From NCBI RefSeq assembly GCF_020536995.1, contig NC_068367.1, positions 61,880,568-61,944,567 of the forward strand: DNA of 64,000 nt. Direction: 5' to 3'. A model generated the notes under the pieces. It did no database searches and was not told the origin of the DNA. It was given only the letters and a program-made list of their open reading frames with translations. Below, piece by piece: positions 45,201-53,158 of this stretch. Within the stretch, counting starts at the first letter, position 1; each line of letters begins with the position of its first letter. Source of the DNA: Dreissena polymorpha. Its lineage: Eukaryota > Mollusca > Bivalvia > Myida > Dreissenidae. A program made the position numbers and the translations under genes.

Positions 45201-45330
45201 GCTCTACACAGATCTTGGCATCACAGATCAGGCGAAGAAGAACAGCTTTGACTATCTGCGTACGCTTAACGGTCTCGAGAACGCACATATCACCGTCGAT
45301 TTCCAGCAACGAATTGCTGGGACTTTGTAG
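27028..45330 (+). CDS. Single-pass membrane SPFH/band-7 domain protein, seven coding exons
   Basis: Joined coding exons give 336 residues in an unbroken phase. Start: [20 protein letters not shown], with a membrane segment at about residues 11-34. The SPFH/band-7 fold follows, about 38-250: YHEFGFKRQK, then [32 protein letters not shown], and [11 protein letters not shown]. Six cysteines lie at 170, 171, 175, 182, 186 and 192, inside the SPFH region. The C terminus (about 236-336) is charged and Ala-rich, with likely coiled coil ([18 protein letters not shown]). SPFH proteins are known to oligomerise as membrane scaffolds; the substrate or partner here is unknown. It is not clearly stomatin, prohibitin or flotillin. 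The acceptor 'ctgtctttacag' at 27027 starts an exon with a 65-nt leader, so more 5' UTR lies upstream. Introns are packed with hairpin-ended repeats. Confidence 0.9.
28073..28237 (+). CDS. SPFH gene exon 2 (residues 42-96)
   Basis: Acceptor 'aaacatttccag', donor gtatta, phase 0 on both sides. It begins [20 protein letters not shown], continues [13 protein letters not shown] and ends TFDKLE. Confidence 0.92.
28378..28616 (+). repeat. About 86-bp tandem repeat, left part of an interrupted array
   Basis: Units share 'gacaaagcctttg', ggggtaactct and 'ttaagacacattcctaag'. The array resumes at 32343-32455 after the nested insertion. Confidence 0.85.
28720..29415 (+). mobile_element. Nested hairpin-ended element 1
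   Basis: The left end atgccccccttcgaag folds with aagaggggg, then GGTCGGTCGGTCCGTCC. The right end is 'ctcaaagaaatcttgtt'. It interrupts the outer unit ctctctaatt-caagtag exactly at TT. The interior holds 'gtcaaggtcacagg'-type motifs. Confidence 0.8.
29698..31038 (+). mobile_element. Nested hairpin-ended element 2 (AGCTCACC family)
   Basis: The left end ttagctaacctgagcacaac folds with gctcatggtgagct. It is followed by 'ttttgtccgtcgtgcgtcgt'. About seven tandem units of about 165 bp contain 'aaaccttgttaacactctag' and aaaaacatggccgccag. The right end is 'ggccctcttgttt'. It sits in the T-run of the outer unit gtgcgtttt-aacattcag. Confidence 0.8.
32343..32455 (+). repeat. Right part of the interrupted 86-bp tandem array
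   Basis: 'gctcttgaactctatttagc' and 'ggggggtaactcttacttc' resume the array that broke off at 28616. Confidence 0.85.
32519..32638 (+). CDS. SPFH gene exon 3 (residues 97-136)
   Basis: Acceptor 'caaacgtctag', donor gtaagt, phase 0. It encodes [20 protein letters not shown] and continues to TTAVDALK. It is preceded by 4.3 kb of nested repeats. Confidence 0.92.
32862..33370 (+). mobile_element. Hairpin-ended element (ATGCCCC family)
   Basis: The left stem atgcccctggatcgaatg folds with atcgggggta, then GCCTGTCTGTCTGTT. Two roughly 180-bp units share 'gaagatagcaactt' and 'ggcatgcatgtgtatctcat'. The right end is 'ctgacaaacacatctcttgt'. Confidence 0.75.
33379..34522 (+). mobile_element. Hairpin-ended element with a homogeneous 161-bp array
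   Basis: The left end tatacgcccgtctatgacgg folds back on itself. GTCTGTCCGTCCGTCTGTCC follows. Five units repeat at exactly 161 bp: 'gttccagagttatggg' at about 33569, 33730, 33891, 34052 and 34213. The right side has gacgggcgtatc, the inverse of the left acgcccgtc. Confidence 0.85.
34631..35346 (+). repeat. Two truncated ATGCCCC-family copies and a poly-C tract
   Basis: The first copy is 34631-34886 (tatgcccctggtag to gacaaacacatcg). The second has lost its left end and finishes 'gacaaacacatctcttg' at 35346. A run of about 28 C lies at 35177-35204. Confidence 0.65.
35668..35925. mobile_element. MITE family A, copy 5
   Basis: gaaaactgggcttaacgcat at the left is mirrored by 'atgcattaatcccagttttc' at the right. 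It also carries a short internal duplication 'cagggagaacacttttcgtt'. Confidence 0.8.
36100..36312. mobile_element. TTAA MITE family C, copy 3 (decayed)
   Basis: TTAACCttttccactcag opens it. It contains 'caaccaaaacagcctgcaag' and gaatctagtatgaaa. The right TTAA is lost. It lies just before SPFH exon 4. Confidence 0.6.
36339..36471 (+). CDS. SPFH gene exon 4 (residues 137-180 plus 1 nt)
   Basis: Acceptor 'gttctcctacag', donor gtaatc. It encodes [20 protein letters not shown] and ends [14 protein letters not shown], which begins the cysteine cluster. Confidence 0.92.
36495..36803 (+). mobile_element. Hairpin-ended element (ATGTCCCCGAAGG family)
   Basis: The left stem atgtccccgaaggaggg is followed by GTCCGTCTGTCTGTCTGTC. 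The right end is tcgggggcatatgtc, then 'gagacaggtcttgtt'. A relative lies at 53159-53458. It starts only 24 bp after SPFH exon 4. Confidence 0.8.
36917..37130. mobile_element. piggyBac-like MITE family B, copy 5
   Basis: It starts TTAACCCTTTgcatgctggg and holds the usual dyad gagacgccacgttctgtggc. The right TTAA is mutated (aaagagctattg). It sits at the TTAA of 'ctgggcTTAAtgcatg' in MITE A. Confidence 0.82.
37330..38580. repeat. 32-bp satellite, about 38 copies, derived from MITE A
   Basis: The unit begins cctgattagactctgcattc and ends tgcacaggctta. It is repeated without spacers. Two main variants (gactCtgc and gactAtgc) are interspersed. It lies in SPFH intron 4. Confidence 0.93.
38640..39490. 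other. SPFH intron 4, AT-rich, no gene
   Basis: It contains several loose 'ttgttattactattaaa' repeats at 39290-39430 and nothing else recognisable. Confidence 0.4.
39512..39629 (+). CDS. SPFH gene exon 5 (residues 181-219)
   Basis: Acceptor 'atttgtttcag', donor gtttgt. It encodes [20 protein letters not shown], then [19 protein letters not shown], and leaves AG for an Arg completed by the next exon. Confidence 0.92.
39745..39955. mobile_element. MITE family A, copy 7 (partial)
   Basis: Arms 'gactgcacaggctaatatgg' and ttgattagcctgtgctgact are inverted around 'gaaagcggaaagtgtcatcc'. A C-run of about 14 lies at 39920. Confidence 0.7.
40000..41660 (+). repeat. AGCTCACC-family hairpin-ended element, long decayed array
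   Basis: 'gagctgtgctcatggtgagc' is followed by ttttgtccgtcgtgcggc. About ten units of about 150-180 bp share 'aaaccttgttaacactctag', gatcttcatgaaact and 'aaaaacatggccgccag'. It is related to 29698-31038 and 46065-46214. No clear right end. Confidence 0.75.
41826..42002. mobile_element. TTAA MITE family C, copy 4 (left-truncated)
   Basis: 'ctgttaaggttttatgctg' to gtggtaaaggGTTAA matches the right part of 26663-26890. Confidence 0.65.
42145..42235 (+). CDS. SPFH gene exon 6 (residues 220-250)
   Basis: Acceptor 'gtttataatag', donor gtatgt. It encodes [20 protein letters not shown] and [11 protein letters not shown], the helix that leads out of the SPFH domain. Confidence 0.9.
42478..43194 (+). 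mobile_element. Hairpin-ended element (AACCAGATTTTC family) with GGCT minisatellite
   Basis: The left stem aaccagattttccgaagg folds with aaaaactggtt. A (GGCT)n/(GGCG) tract at 42525-42586 replaces the GTCC-type run. 162-bp units start 'cttgtccgggccataactat' at 42591, 42753 and 42915. The right end is gaaaacctggttttgtgac, then 'ttttgtcccttgttttt'. Confidence 0.8.
43541..44432 (+). mobile_element. Hairpin-ended element carrying an array of ERE-like palindromes
   Basis: The left end 'ttagcgaggctgttttcgga' and gcaaacccgagctattgtc is followed by cgtcgtccgccgtccgccg. About five units hold 'tacaactttgaaacttcata' and 'gggtcactaggtcaaagg'. The right end is 'cagttctcttgtt'. Each unit carries aggtcactgtgacct, at 43746, 43892, 44050 and 44353; the copy at 44196 has one change. 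Confidence 0.85.
43746..44367. promoter_or_regulatory. Five IR3 nuclear-receptor-type palindromes (ERE consensus form)
   Basis: AGGTCA-ctg-TGACCT is the consensus estrogen response element. Copies start at 43746, 43892, 44050, 44196 (AGTTCA half) and 44353. Spacing alternates 146, 158, 146, 157 bp, so the array is a dimeric higher-order repeat. Binding or function is not shown by sequence. Confidence 0.55.
44440..45060. other. SPFH intron 6, right part, no gene
   Basis: AT-rich, unassigned. Confidence 0.35.
45070..45330 (+). CDS. SPFH gene exon 7, C terminus (residues 251-336)
   Basis: The acceptor is weak ('aaacaaatcaag') but the phase is right and the frame runs 86 codons from [20 protein letters not shown] to [10 protein letters not shown] and TAG. 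The last 62 nt of the CDS are duplicated directly downstream (45331-45392). Confidence 0.88.
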   Translation: MKDIENNATEIVQTATAQSQSISTKAKANYTNTIERARSSGLKKLYTDLGITDQAKKNSFDYLRTLNGLENAHITVDFQQRIAGTL

Positions 45331-45392
45331 ACGGTCTCAAGAACACACATATCACTATCGATTTCCAACAATTCATTGCTTGGACTTTGTAG
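45269..45392 (+). repeat. 62-bp tandem duplication across the SPFH stop codon
   Basis: 45269-45330 (acggtctcgagaacgcac to ggactttgtag) and 45331-45392 (acggtctcaagaacacac to ggactttgtag) align without gaps at about 85% identity. Each ends in TAG. Confidence 0.93.
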
Positions 45393-45399
45393 ATAGATT

Positions 45400-46060
45400 G
45401 TTGAAAGTTTGAATGGAAGAACATGGCAAATACTAAAAGTGGAGCATTTGGTTTTGTGGTTGTTGAGTATGCTTTTAAAAGCATCGGGCATTTTGTACTT
45501 CGAAATTTTGTTTTTGTATCTGTTGTTTATTTGATACATGTTTATGACATATAAATTCTAGCAAGCAAACAAACTGAAGTTTGTTCCTTAGGGTATGCAA
45601 TGAAAGGGTCTAAAAGATTTGTTTTTATCTGAAATGGATTTATTCATCTGACTATAAAGATTAAATAGATTTGCCTGCAAATGATTTACTTGGTTCATTT
45701 GATTAATTATTAACAAATGGAAGATGATCCAAAATTGTCTCTTTTTTTACCAGGAAACAACTATTTTCATTTAATTAAGTCTTTTTGAGACGTTATACTT
45801 TAGGGTCGATGTATTGTTAACTGCACTTATTCTGAATTATATTTTTTCCACAATGAATGGTAAGAATTGTTTTTCTGTTGTTTTTTCTCAGAAATTTAAG
45901 TTACACTCTCAATCCAAGTAATACAGCACTTGTTTTCTCAACTTGATTCTGCCACACAATTATTAGTAGTTATACTTATATATATTTTATACTTATACTT
46001 ATTTATACTCCACCATGTCTAGTTTCTATTATAACCATAGTGATCAAATGTACATGTATT
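45400..46060. other. 3' flank of SPFH gene, no further gene
   Basis: AT-rich, probably 3' UTR in part. No clear poly(A) signal close to the stop. Confidence 0.35.
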
Positions 46061-46064
46061 GTTT

Positions 46065-46214
46065 TTAGCTCACCTGAGCACAACGTGCTCATGGTGAGCT
46101 TTTTGTGATCGTCTTTTGTCCGTCGTGCGTCGTCCGTCATCTTGGGCTGCACAGAACAGGTCAGCTCCTTTGAATCTCAGGTGAGCGACTTGCGGACTTT
46201 CAGGCCCTCTTGTT
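46065..46214 (+). mobile_element. Short complete AGCTCACC-family element (150 bp)
   Basis: The left stem ttagctcacctgagcacaac with gctcatggtgagct is followed by ttttgtccgtcgtgcgtcg. The right end is 'aggtgagcgacttg' and 'caggccctcttgtt'. This minimal copy has no tandem units, only the two ends. Confidence 0.82.
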
Positions 46215-46807
46215 TTTGCCTTTGTATTCATTTACTGGTTCAAGTTTTTGAATGATGTTACTGATTTAATTTGATTTCGTAGTCCCGTCAAGTTCTATTC
46301 TGTAATGCTTATTGGTTATTTAAATGATTGCTATTTTCCATGCAGAACAGTTTAGGTAAAACTATTTGTGTGTTTATGATTTACATTTGTTGAGTTTTGG
46401 TCACGTACAATTATCTTATAAAAAGTGTACTGTGAATTTAAATGATTGCTATTTTCAATGCTGATCAGTTTGGGTAAAAATATGTTTTTGATGATGTGCA
46501 ATTGGTATAATCTCAACAAATCATGTACCGGTACTTATTATGTACTTAATTAACATGTGTGCCTTTTTTCTTGATCTTTGAAAGTCCCAGGGTACTGAAA
46601 ATTTATTTACTGTTTTGTAAAAAGCCATAATGGTAGTAAATCGATTGTGAATTTATTTCCTTGTTATATTTGTTATGTCACTGATGGTTAATTTTGTGTT
46701 TTGTACAAAAATATTCCTGAATATTTTTTTTAACATATCCTGAAGTGAAATCGCTGATAATATATTGTATTTTAAGATATGTTTTTACTCTAGTTAAATA
46801 TTTAAAC

Positions 46808-47240
46808 CTTGCTCTGTGAAAACAGGGCTTAATGCATGCGCGTAACATCATCACCAATTAGCCTGTGCAGTCAGCACAGGCTTATCTGGGAAGACTCTCC
46901 GCATTAACTCTTTCAGTGCGGGAACCGAATTTTGAAGGCCTTTGCAAACAGTTTGGATCCAGATGAGATGCCACAAAACGTGGCATCTCATCAGGATCCA
47001 AACTGTTTGCTATTTTGATAATATTCTTTGAAAAAAATCAAAGGAAATGATAATTTTAGAAATTAAGCAGACAACATTTTAGCAGACGACAAATTTCCCA
47101 GCATGCAAAGGGTTAATGGTATTTTTTTCTTTCATGAAGATTCTTATTGGCAAAAATCCTGTTTATTAGGAAAGTGTCATCACTGTACGTATTGCACATG
47201 CTAATCTGGGCCCCACACGCATTAAGCACCGTTTTCCTGA
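46808..47240. mobile_element. MITE family A, copy 8, split by MITE B
   Basis: 'gaaaacagggcttaatgcat' with gcctgtgcagtcagcacagg at the left and 'attgcacatgctaatctggg' at the right. MITE B copy 6 lies in the middle. Confidence 0.7.
46904..47116. mobile_element. piggyBac-like MITE family B, copy 6 (reverse)
   Basis: TTAActctttcagtgcggga opens it and cagcatgcaaaggGTTAA closes it. It sits in MITE A copy 8 at ccgca-TTAA-tggtatt. Confidence 0.85.
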
Positions 47241-47249
47241 AAGACATGC

Positions 47250-48830
47250 CCTTGTATTTTTAAAACGCTAAGTGGCACACTTAATGCCAAAGTACTAGTT
47301 ATTGCTTTAAGTCCAATGTGCACAACAGATTAAAGCGTAAATTTTATGAAAAGATCATTCTCACCTCTTTACTTAAAAATTGTCTATATGTAAGCTGTGA
47401 AGTTAAGCCAAAATATGTCTGTTTTAATTGTATTAAAAGGGTTTGGAAGTTTGCATTGTTTGACTCCTGATACGTGTTCTTGCCCTGCTAAATCAGGGAC
47501 CCGGCTTAATGCATTTGAACTTTATACGCAAATATTCAGGGGTCCGTCTTATCAAAGATCGTACGACATTGTTTACTTACGATTGCATTTTGTAATTTAA
47601 AAATATAAGTGATTATAATTCGTATGTTTCAAATATAATGGATATTTGACAGCTTCTTTGGAAATGAATGGAAATGTTCAACAAAAGTAATTATAAATGC
47701 GACGGTTACGTTTATATGGCGCTTCGAAAATTGCATCGTAAGGTGAGAATGTCGTATGATGTTTGATAAGACGGGCCCCTGGTCTGGAAGGTGCTTAACC
47801 TAGTAGTAGCTTTCGATAATTATGGATACTAAATCACTGTATACACAAACAAATAAACCCTTTCATAATTCTTTGGCTATTGTTCAGTGGCTTGCAGCGC
47901 ACATTTTGGTGAACTGTATATTAATGATTAATTGCTTACAACGAATTGTTCCCATTTGAGATTCTCGATTTCTTATAGTGAGGTTAAACACCCCAGAAAA
48001 GTTCAACCATTCTTTCTACTGGCAAATGTTCAGGTTAAAAAACGCTTGGTGCAAAAGTCACGTATTTAACACTAACGACTCCTGTTAAAAACGAGGAAAA
48101 GCACTATGATCGTATGAATTTAACTTAGGGGGATCACGAGCAAACGCATGTTAAGATACTGTACTGAAAAGATACTGTAGAATTAAAATGCATACAATTA
48201 TTAGTTCACAGATTCCAATGTGTTAGTTTTTCATTTTCCTTATTTAAGATGCCTTTTTGAAACTATTTCTGCAAAAGTATTTTTTTAAGCAGGACAGGTT
48301 AAGTCTGGTCACCTCTTAGATTTGATTTTCTTTTATTTTCTTTCTTATAGACTTTATTTATTGAACTACAAAACTCAAGAAAATTGGAATCAATTATATT
48401 GTCAGTGTCTAATGAAAACATTGAACCGAAGGCATTCACAGCAAGCTCAGGAAATTATGTGTTACATATCAACGTTTTTTTTCTGCTGGCTGTGTTTATA
48501 TATTACCTCAACAATAGTTTATTTTGTACTATGTTAATATTTATCTGTTTTATTTATACCACCTTTTTGCATGCATGTTATTATAATATAATTCTCCCCT
48601 TTTCCACTGTATGTTTCAATAAACTCTTGTAAAAAATATATGTGTATTTAATTTCAAACAACAGTCATGGTACGATAAGTTTTCAAATCATGTTTGTCCA
48701 AATATTATATACACAAGTCGATCGATACAATTGCATTAATCAACACGGCGGTGTTTTAATGCAAACTGTATATTCCATGTTCCAGCCCTGTTATCACGAG
48801 TTTAGCCCTTAATAGAATTATTATATGGGT
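47250..48830. other. Intergenic, AT-rich, no gene seen
   Basis: An AATAAA at 48619 following a T-rich stretch is a possible plus-strand poly(A) signal, but 3.3 kb from the SPFH stop. Open frames at 47397-47600 and 48322-48632 lack recognisable domains. Confidence 0.35.
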
Positions 48831-48837
48831 CCCAATT

Positions 48838-49068
48838 TGGGAAAACTGGGCTTAATGTATGTGCGTAAAGTGTCGTCCCAGATTAGCCTGTGCAGTCCGC
48901 ACAAACTAATCAGGGACGACACTTTCTGCTTTTATGGTATTTTCCCTTTACCTTTTAGCGATAGTCAAGTTTATGCGAAAAGTGTCATCCCTGATTAGCC
49001 TGTGTGGAATGCACAGGCTAATCTGGGATGACACTTTATGCACATTCATTAAGCCCAGTTTTCCAAGA
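48838..49068. mobile_element. MITE family A, copy 9 (well preserved)
   Basis: gaaaactgggcttaatgtat is mirrored by cattaagcccagttttcc. The inner arms 'gattagcctgtgcagtccgc' and 'ggaatgcacaggctaatctg' also pair. Confidence 0.88.
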
Positions 49069-49297
49069 AAGGGACACAATTATAATGAACGATGCTTGCT
49101 TCACATTTACAACCAGTTGATTTTGGGATTCTAATACGATGTGTTTGTAATTCTCAATTACGTACCTAGGTACTGAAATTCCTACATACAAATTGGTACT
49201 GTATGATAGTTCAATTTTAGATCGATATTTAATCTTACATTTTGTGCAAAAGAAATTCTCTACATTTAACGCAAACAGTATTTACTAATTAAAACGC

Positions 49298-50800
49298 CTA
49301 CAGTATTACAACAATTGCATACACGATTATAAAAACATAAGTATTTGATGGAACACCCTCTACCGCACTTGTCATAGAAATTTGTCGTAGATGGTTGTCT
49401 TCCGTTATTTCTAACTCGACCTTTTCACGCGTTTCTGTGCCTTTACTATTAGAATAGTTTTTATCTGTTTTCATCGATTGGTCTGCGTATGCAAAGCTAT
49501 CGGTATTAAATGATTCGTTTTTCTGCTCATCAAACCCGATGTTCGATGGTTTTTTCACAACACCATTTTGTACAATGATTTCGTCTTGTTCATGTCCAGT
49601 TTCATCTTCATTTTTCCTGCTCTTGTTACCGTCGATTCCAAACATATCAAACGAATCATTGGGCAAAACAATTGTACCACGAGCTGCCATGCTGTAATTA
49701 TCGGTATGATTAACCTTTCTTTTTGGCGTTTGTTTGTCCTTTTGTAGGTCGTCGTCCTTTCGCGTCATTTTCGTAGTCCTCTTAACATTGTCTAAAACGT
49801 CCCAGGCATTTGATGTAAAACTATTCGTTGTTTGACTTGTCATTTCATCAATTGAGGTTCCAGTAGTATGCAGACGGCTTGTTGCTGTTTCTTTCTGATG
49901 AGGATAGTCAGTGTTGAAATCGGATTTTTTATTTGATTCTGGCAGATCGACGCAATGAGTTGAAGTAATGTCAGTTTCCGAACACGCCATGAAGGCTTTA
50001 GCAATATCTCCCCAGGCTAATAGTTTCCCCGACTCCTCTTTGCACCAATTGGAGTCGAGATATGGTTTCAACGATTCGCTTTTCTGAAGCCAGAGTAGGT
50101 CACATGAACAAGTAACCGTGTTCATTGACATTACGCCAGTGTGGGCCTCGTTTAGAAGTTTCTCAATATTTCCACACCCAAGACTTTCAATAGCGTTGTA
50201 ACTTATAAATAGCTCGTTAATTTTCGTCACTCCTGAAATAGAATTTGGTTCCAGCGTCTTGATATTGTTGTCATCAAATTTGATTTTAATCATCTCGTTC
50301 ATGTTGTAAAAGGCATTGGTCGCAATGGAAGTGATGTTGCAGTTGTTGAATTCAATCGCGTTAACGGCGTACATATTTGAGAAAGCAAACATTTCAATGT
50401 TTTCAATGGATGAGTTGTAGACAGCCAAAGTTCCCAATTCGACGATATTGTTGAAAGCAAATGATTCAATTGTTTTGATGTGAACGTCGTCGAAGCGTAT
50501 GACCCCCATAAAATCGTGCCCATTAAATGACCCAGACCGTACCCGAAGGATGGTACTCGACTGAATGAAAACGTTCTTGATAAACTCCATATTGTCGAGG
50601 CAGTCTACAGGTATTTCATCGGCGTTCATGTGCGTGACATTGATCGATACCGTATCCACAGGAAATGACGTAGGAAATGACGTCAGGCCGGAACACGTGA
50701 CCTGTTCAAAACTGCATACGCATCCTCTTGGGCAGTCGCTCGCTCGTGCTAAGGAAAATGCTAGCAGAATTAGTTGACCGACCGAGTTTGGTGTTTTCAT
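49298..50800 (-). CDS. Secreted or GPI-anchored leucine-rich-repeat protein, 500 aa
   Basis: Start MKTPNSVGQLILLAFSLARA is a signal peptide, likely cleaved before DCPRGCVCSFEQVTC, a C-x3-C-x-C-x6-C LRR N-cap. About six irregular repeats follow, roughly residues 45-215 (for example FAFNNIVELGTLAVYNSSI, NAFYNMNEMIKIKFDDNNI). The C-cap begins TVTCSCDLLWLQ and ends KAFMAC, about 226-273. The remaining 200 residues are polar, Ser/Thr/Lys/Asp-rich and carry several N-x-S/T sequons. The protein ends in a hydrophobic stretch, NTYVFIIVYAIVVIL, with no cytoplasmic tail, which suggests a GPI signal. The family is used for cell-surface recognition; a ligand cannot be inferred. The CDS is a single exon. 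A likely acceptor at 50838-50839 ('tttttgattttag' on the minus strand) implies a 5' UTR intron. Confidence 0.9.
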   Translation of the reverse strand: MKTPNSVGQLILLAFSLARASDCPRGCVCSFEQVTCSGLTSFPTSFPVDTVSINVTHMNADEIPVDCLDNMEFIKNVFIQSSTILRVRSGSFNGHDFMGVIRFDDVHIKTIESFAFNNIVELGTLAVYNSSIENIEMFAFSNMYAVNAIEFNNCNITSIATNAFYNMNEMIKIKFDDNNIKTLEPNSISGVTKINELFISYNAIESLGCGNIEKLLNEAHTGVMSMNTVTCSCDLLWLQKSESLKPYLDSNWCKEESGKLLAWGDIAKAFMACSETDITSTHCVDLPESNKKSDFNTDYPHQKETATSRLHTTGTSIDEMTSQTTNSFTSNAWDVLDNVKRTTKMTRKDDDLQKDKQTPKRKVNHTDNYSMAARGTIVLPNDSFDMFGIDGNKSRKNEDETGHEQDEIIVQNGVVKKPSNIGFDEQKNESFNTDSFAYADQSMKTDKNYSNSKGTETREKVELEITEDNHLRQISMTSAVEGVPSNTYVFIIVYAIVVIL

Positions 50801-50837
50801 TATGTATCCTGTTGGGATTATTTTTCGATTTCTTGAT
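50801..50837 (-). other. 5' UTR part of the LRR coding exon
   Basis: Lies between the proposed acceptor and the ATG at 50800. Confidence 0.5.
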
Positions 50838-50904
50838 CTAAAATCAAAAATTGAAATGTTGTTATTTAATGGCTATACTCAATTAGTCAGTTTGTTGTAC
50901 GTGT

Positions 50905-51016
50905 ATTTTTATATTATATGATTCACACAATCATTAATTACTATTACTAACACGAAATATATTTTTATATTATATGATTCACACAATCATTAATTACTAT
51001 TACTAACACGAAATAT
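50905..51016. repeat. Perfect 56-bp tandem duplication
   Basis: 'atttttatattatatgattc' starts at 50905 and again at 50961, and the 56-bp units are identical. It lies in the proposed 5' UTR intron of the LRR gene. Confidence 0.93.
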
Positions 51017-51284
51017 AACTTGGAAAAAATAGTGCTCTTTGGTAAACGACCAGTAAATACTAGTTGTGCGATGGCTTTGTTTAACGCGAAAACCAGACAA
51101 AGTGTGAGTTTATCGTCAAATATGCAATTACATTCTTTGTAAATGATCAAACATAAATGCTTTAATTTAGTTGTCTTTTTATGTTCTGAACATTAATACG
51201 ATAGCAGACTGCTACACAGCGTATTGTTAAACAATATAAGAAATTATAAAGCTATGGATTCATTTTCAATCACTATGTACGTAC

Positions 51285-51400
51285 CTTAGTTTGTGTTATA
51301 AAATGGGATAAAATGTCAGAAATCCTTCGTATTAACTGTCATATAAACACGATCGTCAAATGTGATTATTTATTTTAATAAATACTTTAAACGTTTTCAA
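51285..51400 (-). other. Possible non-coding first exon of the LRR gene (right end unknown)
   Basis: The minus strand shows a strong donor, ctaag-gtacgtac, at 51284-51285. An exon ending here could splice to 50837. Inference only. Confidence 0.3.
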
Positions 51401-51959
51401 TCATGTCCTTTGAAAAAACACAGACTAGTTAGATTTATGTTTGCATGCAAGGTCTTAAATACTCATTTGGTGGTATTTATGATGACTTGGTAATGTAGAA
51501 TGCTAGATATTTAGTTGTAATCGATTTGTATGGATTCGTAATGACCTTACAGGAGTCAAACACGATATCCAAATAACTGAAATTCTTTCATATGTGTTTA
51601 ACAACAAAAAGTACTATTTACAGTGATGATTACTTGTATTTATGAATGAAACTGTTCCTACCAGCAGTAGCCCATGGATCAATGACGTAAGCTCGTAAAT
51701 ATTTTACGAACAATCGATCCACAATGTGGATAAGTGTACACGAGGTTTATATAGTGCAATGACACTTGTCGTAGTTACTTGAACGTGACTTCGTAAGTCC
51801 TTCCTTTTATTTTTATCCGTTTTGAAGTGTGTTGTATTGTCTGTTTCGCCTACGTACATTATTGCAAGCTGAAATGGTCTAATCATGATCTTATGTCTAT
51901 GGTCTAAAGTCCGCACTGATTTATTCCCCTTAAAATAACTAATATGAGTCGTAATGCAT

Positions 51960-52180
51960 GTAAGTTAAGTATCGTCCCAGATTAGCCTGTGCAGTTCGCA
52001 CAGGCTAATCAGGGACGACACTTTCCGCCTAAATTGGATTTTTGCCAAGAAGAGACTTCATTTAAACGAAAAAGGTCATACAAGCGGAAAGTGTCGTCCC
52101 TGAGTAGCATGTGCGGACCGCACAGGCTAATCTGGGACGACACTTTACGCACATGCATTATGCCCAGTTTTCTCAGAACG
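51960..52180. mobile_element. MITE family A, copy 10
   Basis: 'gattagcctgtgcagttcgc' and 'ggaccgcacaggctaatctg' form the arms. The right end is atgcccagttttctcag. The left terminus is partly lost. Confidence 0.85.
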
Positions 52181-52189
52181 CGGCTTATA

Positions 52190-53150
52190 TGTATGTACGC
52201 AATTAATTGGCATTATTTACATGCCTCAATCAGCTCAATTTCGCGGTATTGAAAATTAAGTTTTTTAACGTTATATTCCAGAAAACGTTGAAGACATATG
52301 ATTTTACTAACGTTATCAGTGGTGTTTTAATCCTGATATAGGTATGGTTTATTATTATTATTGAGTATTGTCTTAGTAGAACGGAGTTCCGCCGATTCTG
52401 CGTGTGTCCTCGATGTAAATTTAAGGAGAAAATTTAAGAGGGGGGGGGGGGGGGGTATGGTGGTAACTTTTGACGATTCTGATCGTCATTCAGCGTCCAT
52501 TCGGTACAATTTTTACTTAACCATCCGTCACAGGCTGAGTATTCCCGTTTGAAGCGGGATTTCATATCAGACATTAAATAAGCTTCTTTAATTTCGCTCG
52601 TCCATAACGGATAACTGAGAAAAGCGTTTTCAAATAAGGAGTAAAAATGATGTTATACATTAAAAGACGAACACAAAGTCAAAGAATGTGATCAATATGT
52701 TTAGAAATACATGTGTAAGTTTATTGTCAAGTAATTTGAAAATGAGTTTAAGTAACAATCGAGGAATACCAGTCTGAAGGTTTCATAAGGGGACGATTTT
52801 GTCAAACTGAATTATGGCGGAATTTTGATGTGCAAGCTAGGCCATAAAGTAATCAATTATTGAAGTCGCTGTTGCGTTGCACTGGAAGACCTCGTCAAAT
52901 CTTTTTGAGCATATCGATATTTTATAGTAAAGGTTCTAAATTAACAGTATATTTTCGTACTGTTTTCGTCATTTGCAAACATTTCGCGGGTCAAATATTT
53001 TCGCAGTAATTTTTTGGTACGTAATTGTTTACAGAGCACATAAGTATTATGACTAAAAAGAAAGTAAAACATGCTTATTTTATCTCTTTAGTTGCTCATA
53101 CTGCTTCTTAAACTCTTGGTAATTAAAGACCACAATTTATTTTCTACTCT
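52190..53150. other. Intergenic, no gene seen
   Basis: A run of about 16 G lies at 52440-52456. Otherwise unassigned AT-rich DNA. Confidence 0.4.
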
Positions 53151-53158
53151 TTATTTTA

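Noticed and set aside
45070-45539. Several overlapping frames on both strands near the SPFH last exon
   Set aside because: They are shadows of the exon and its 62-bp duplicate.
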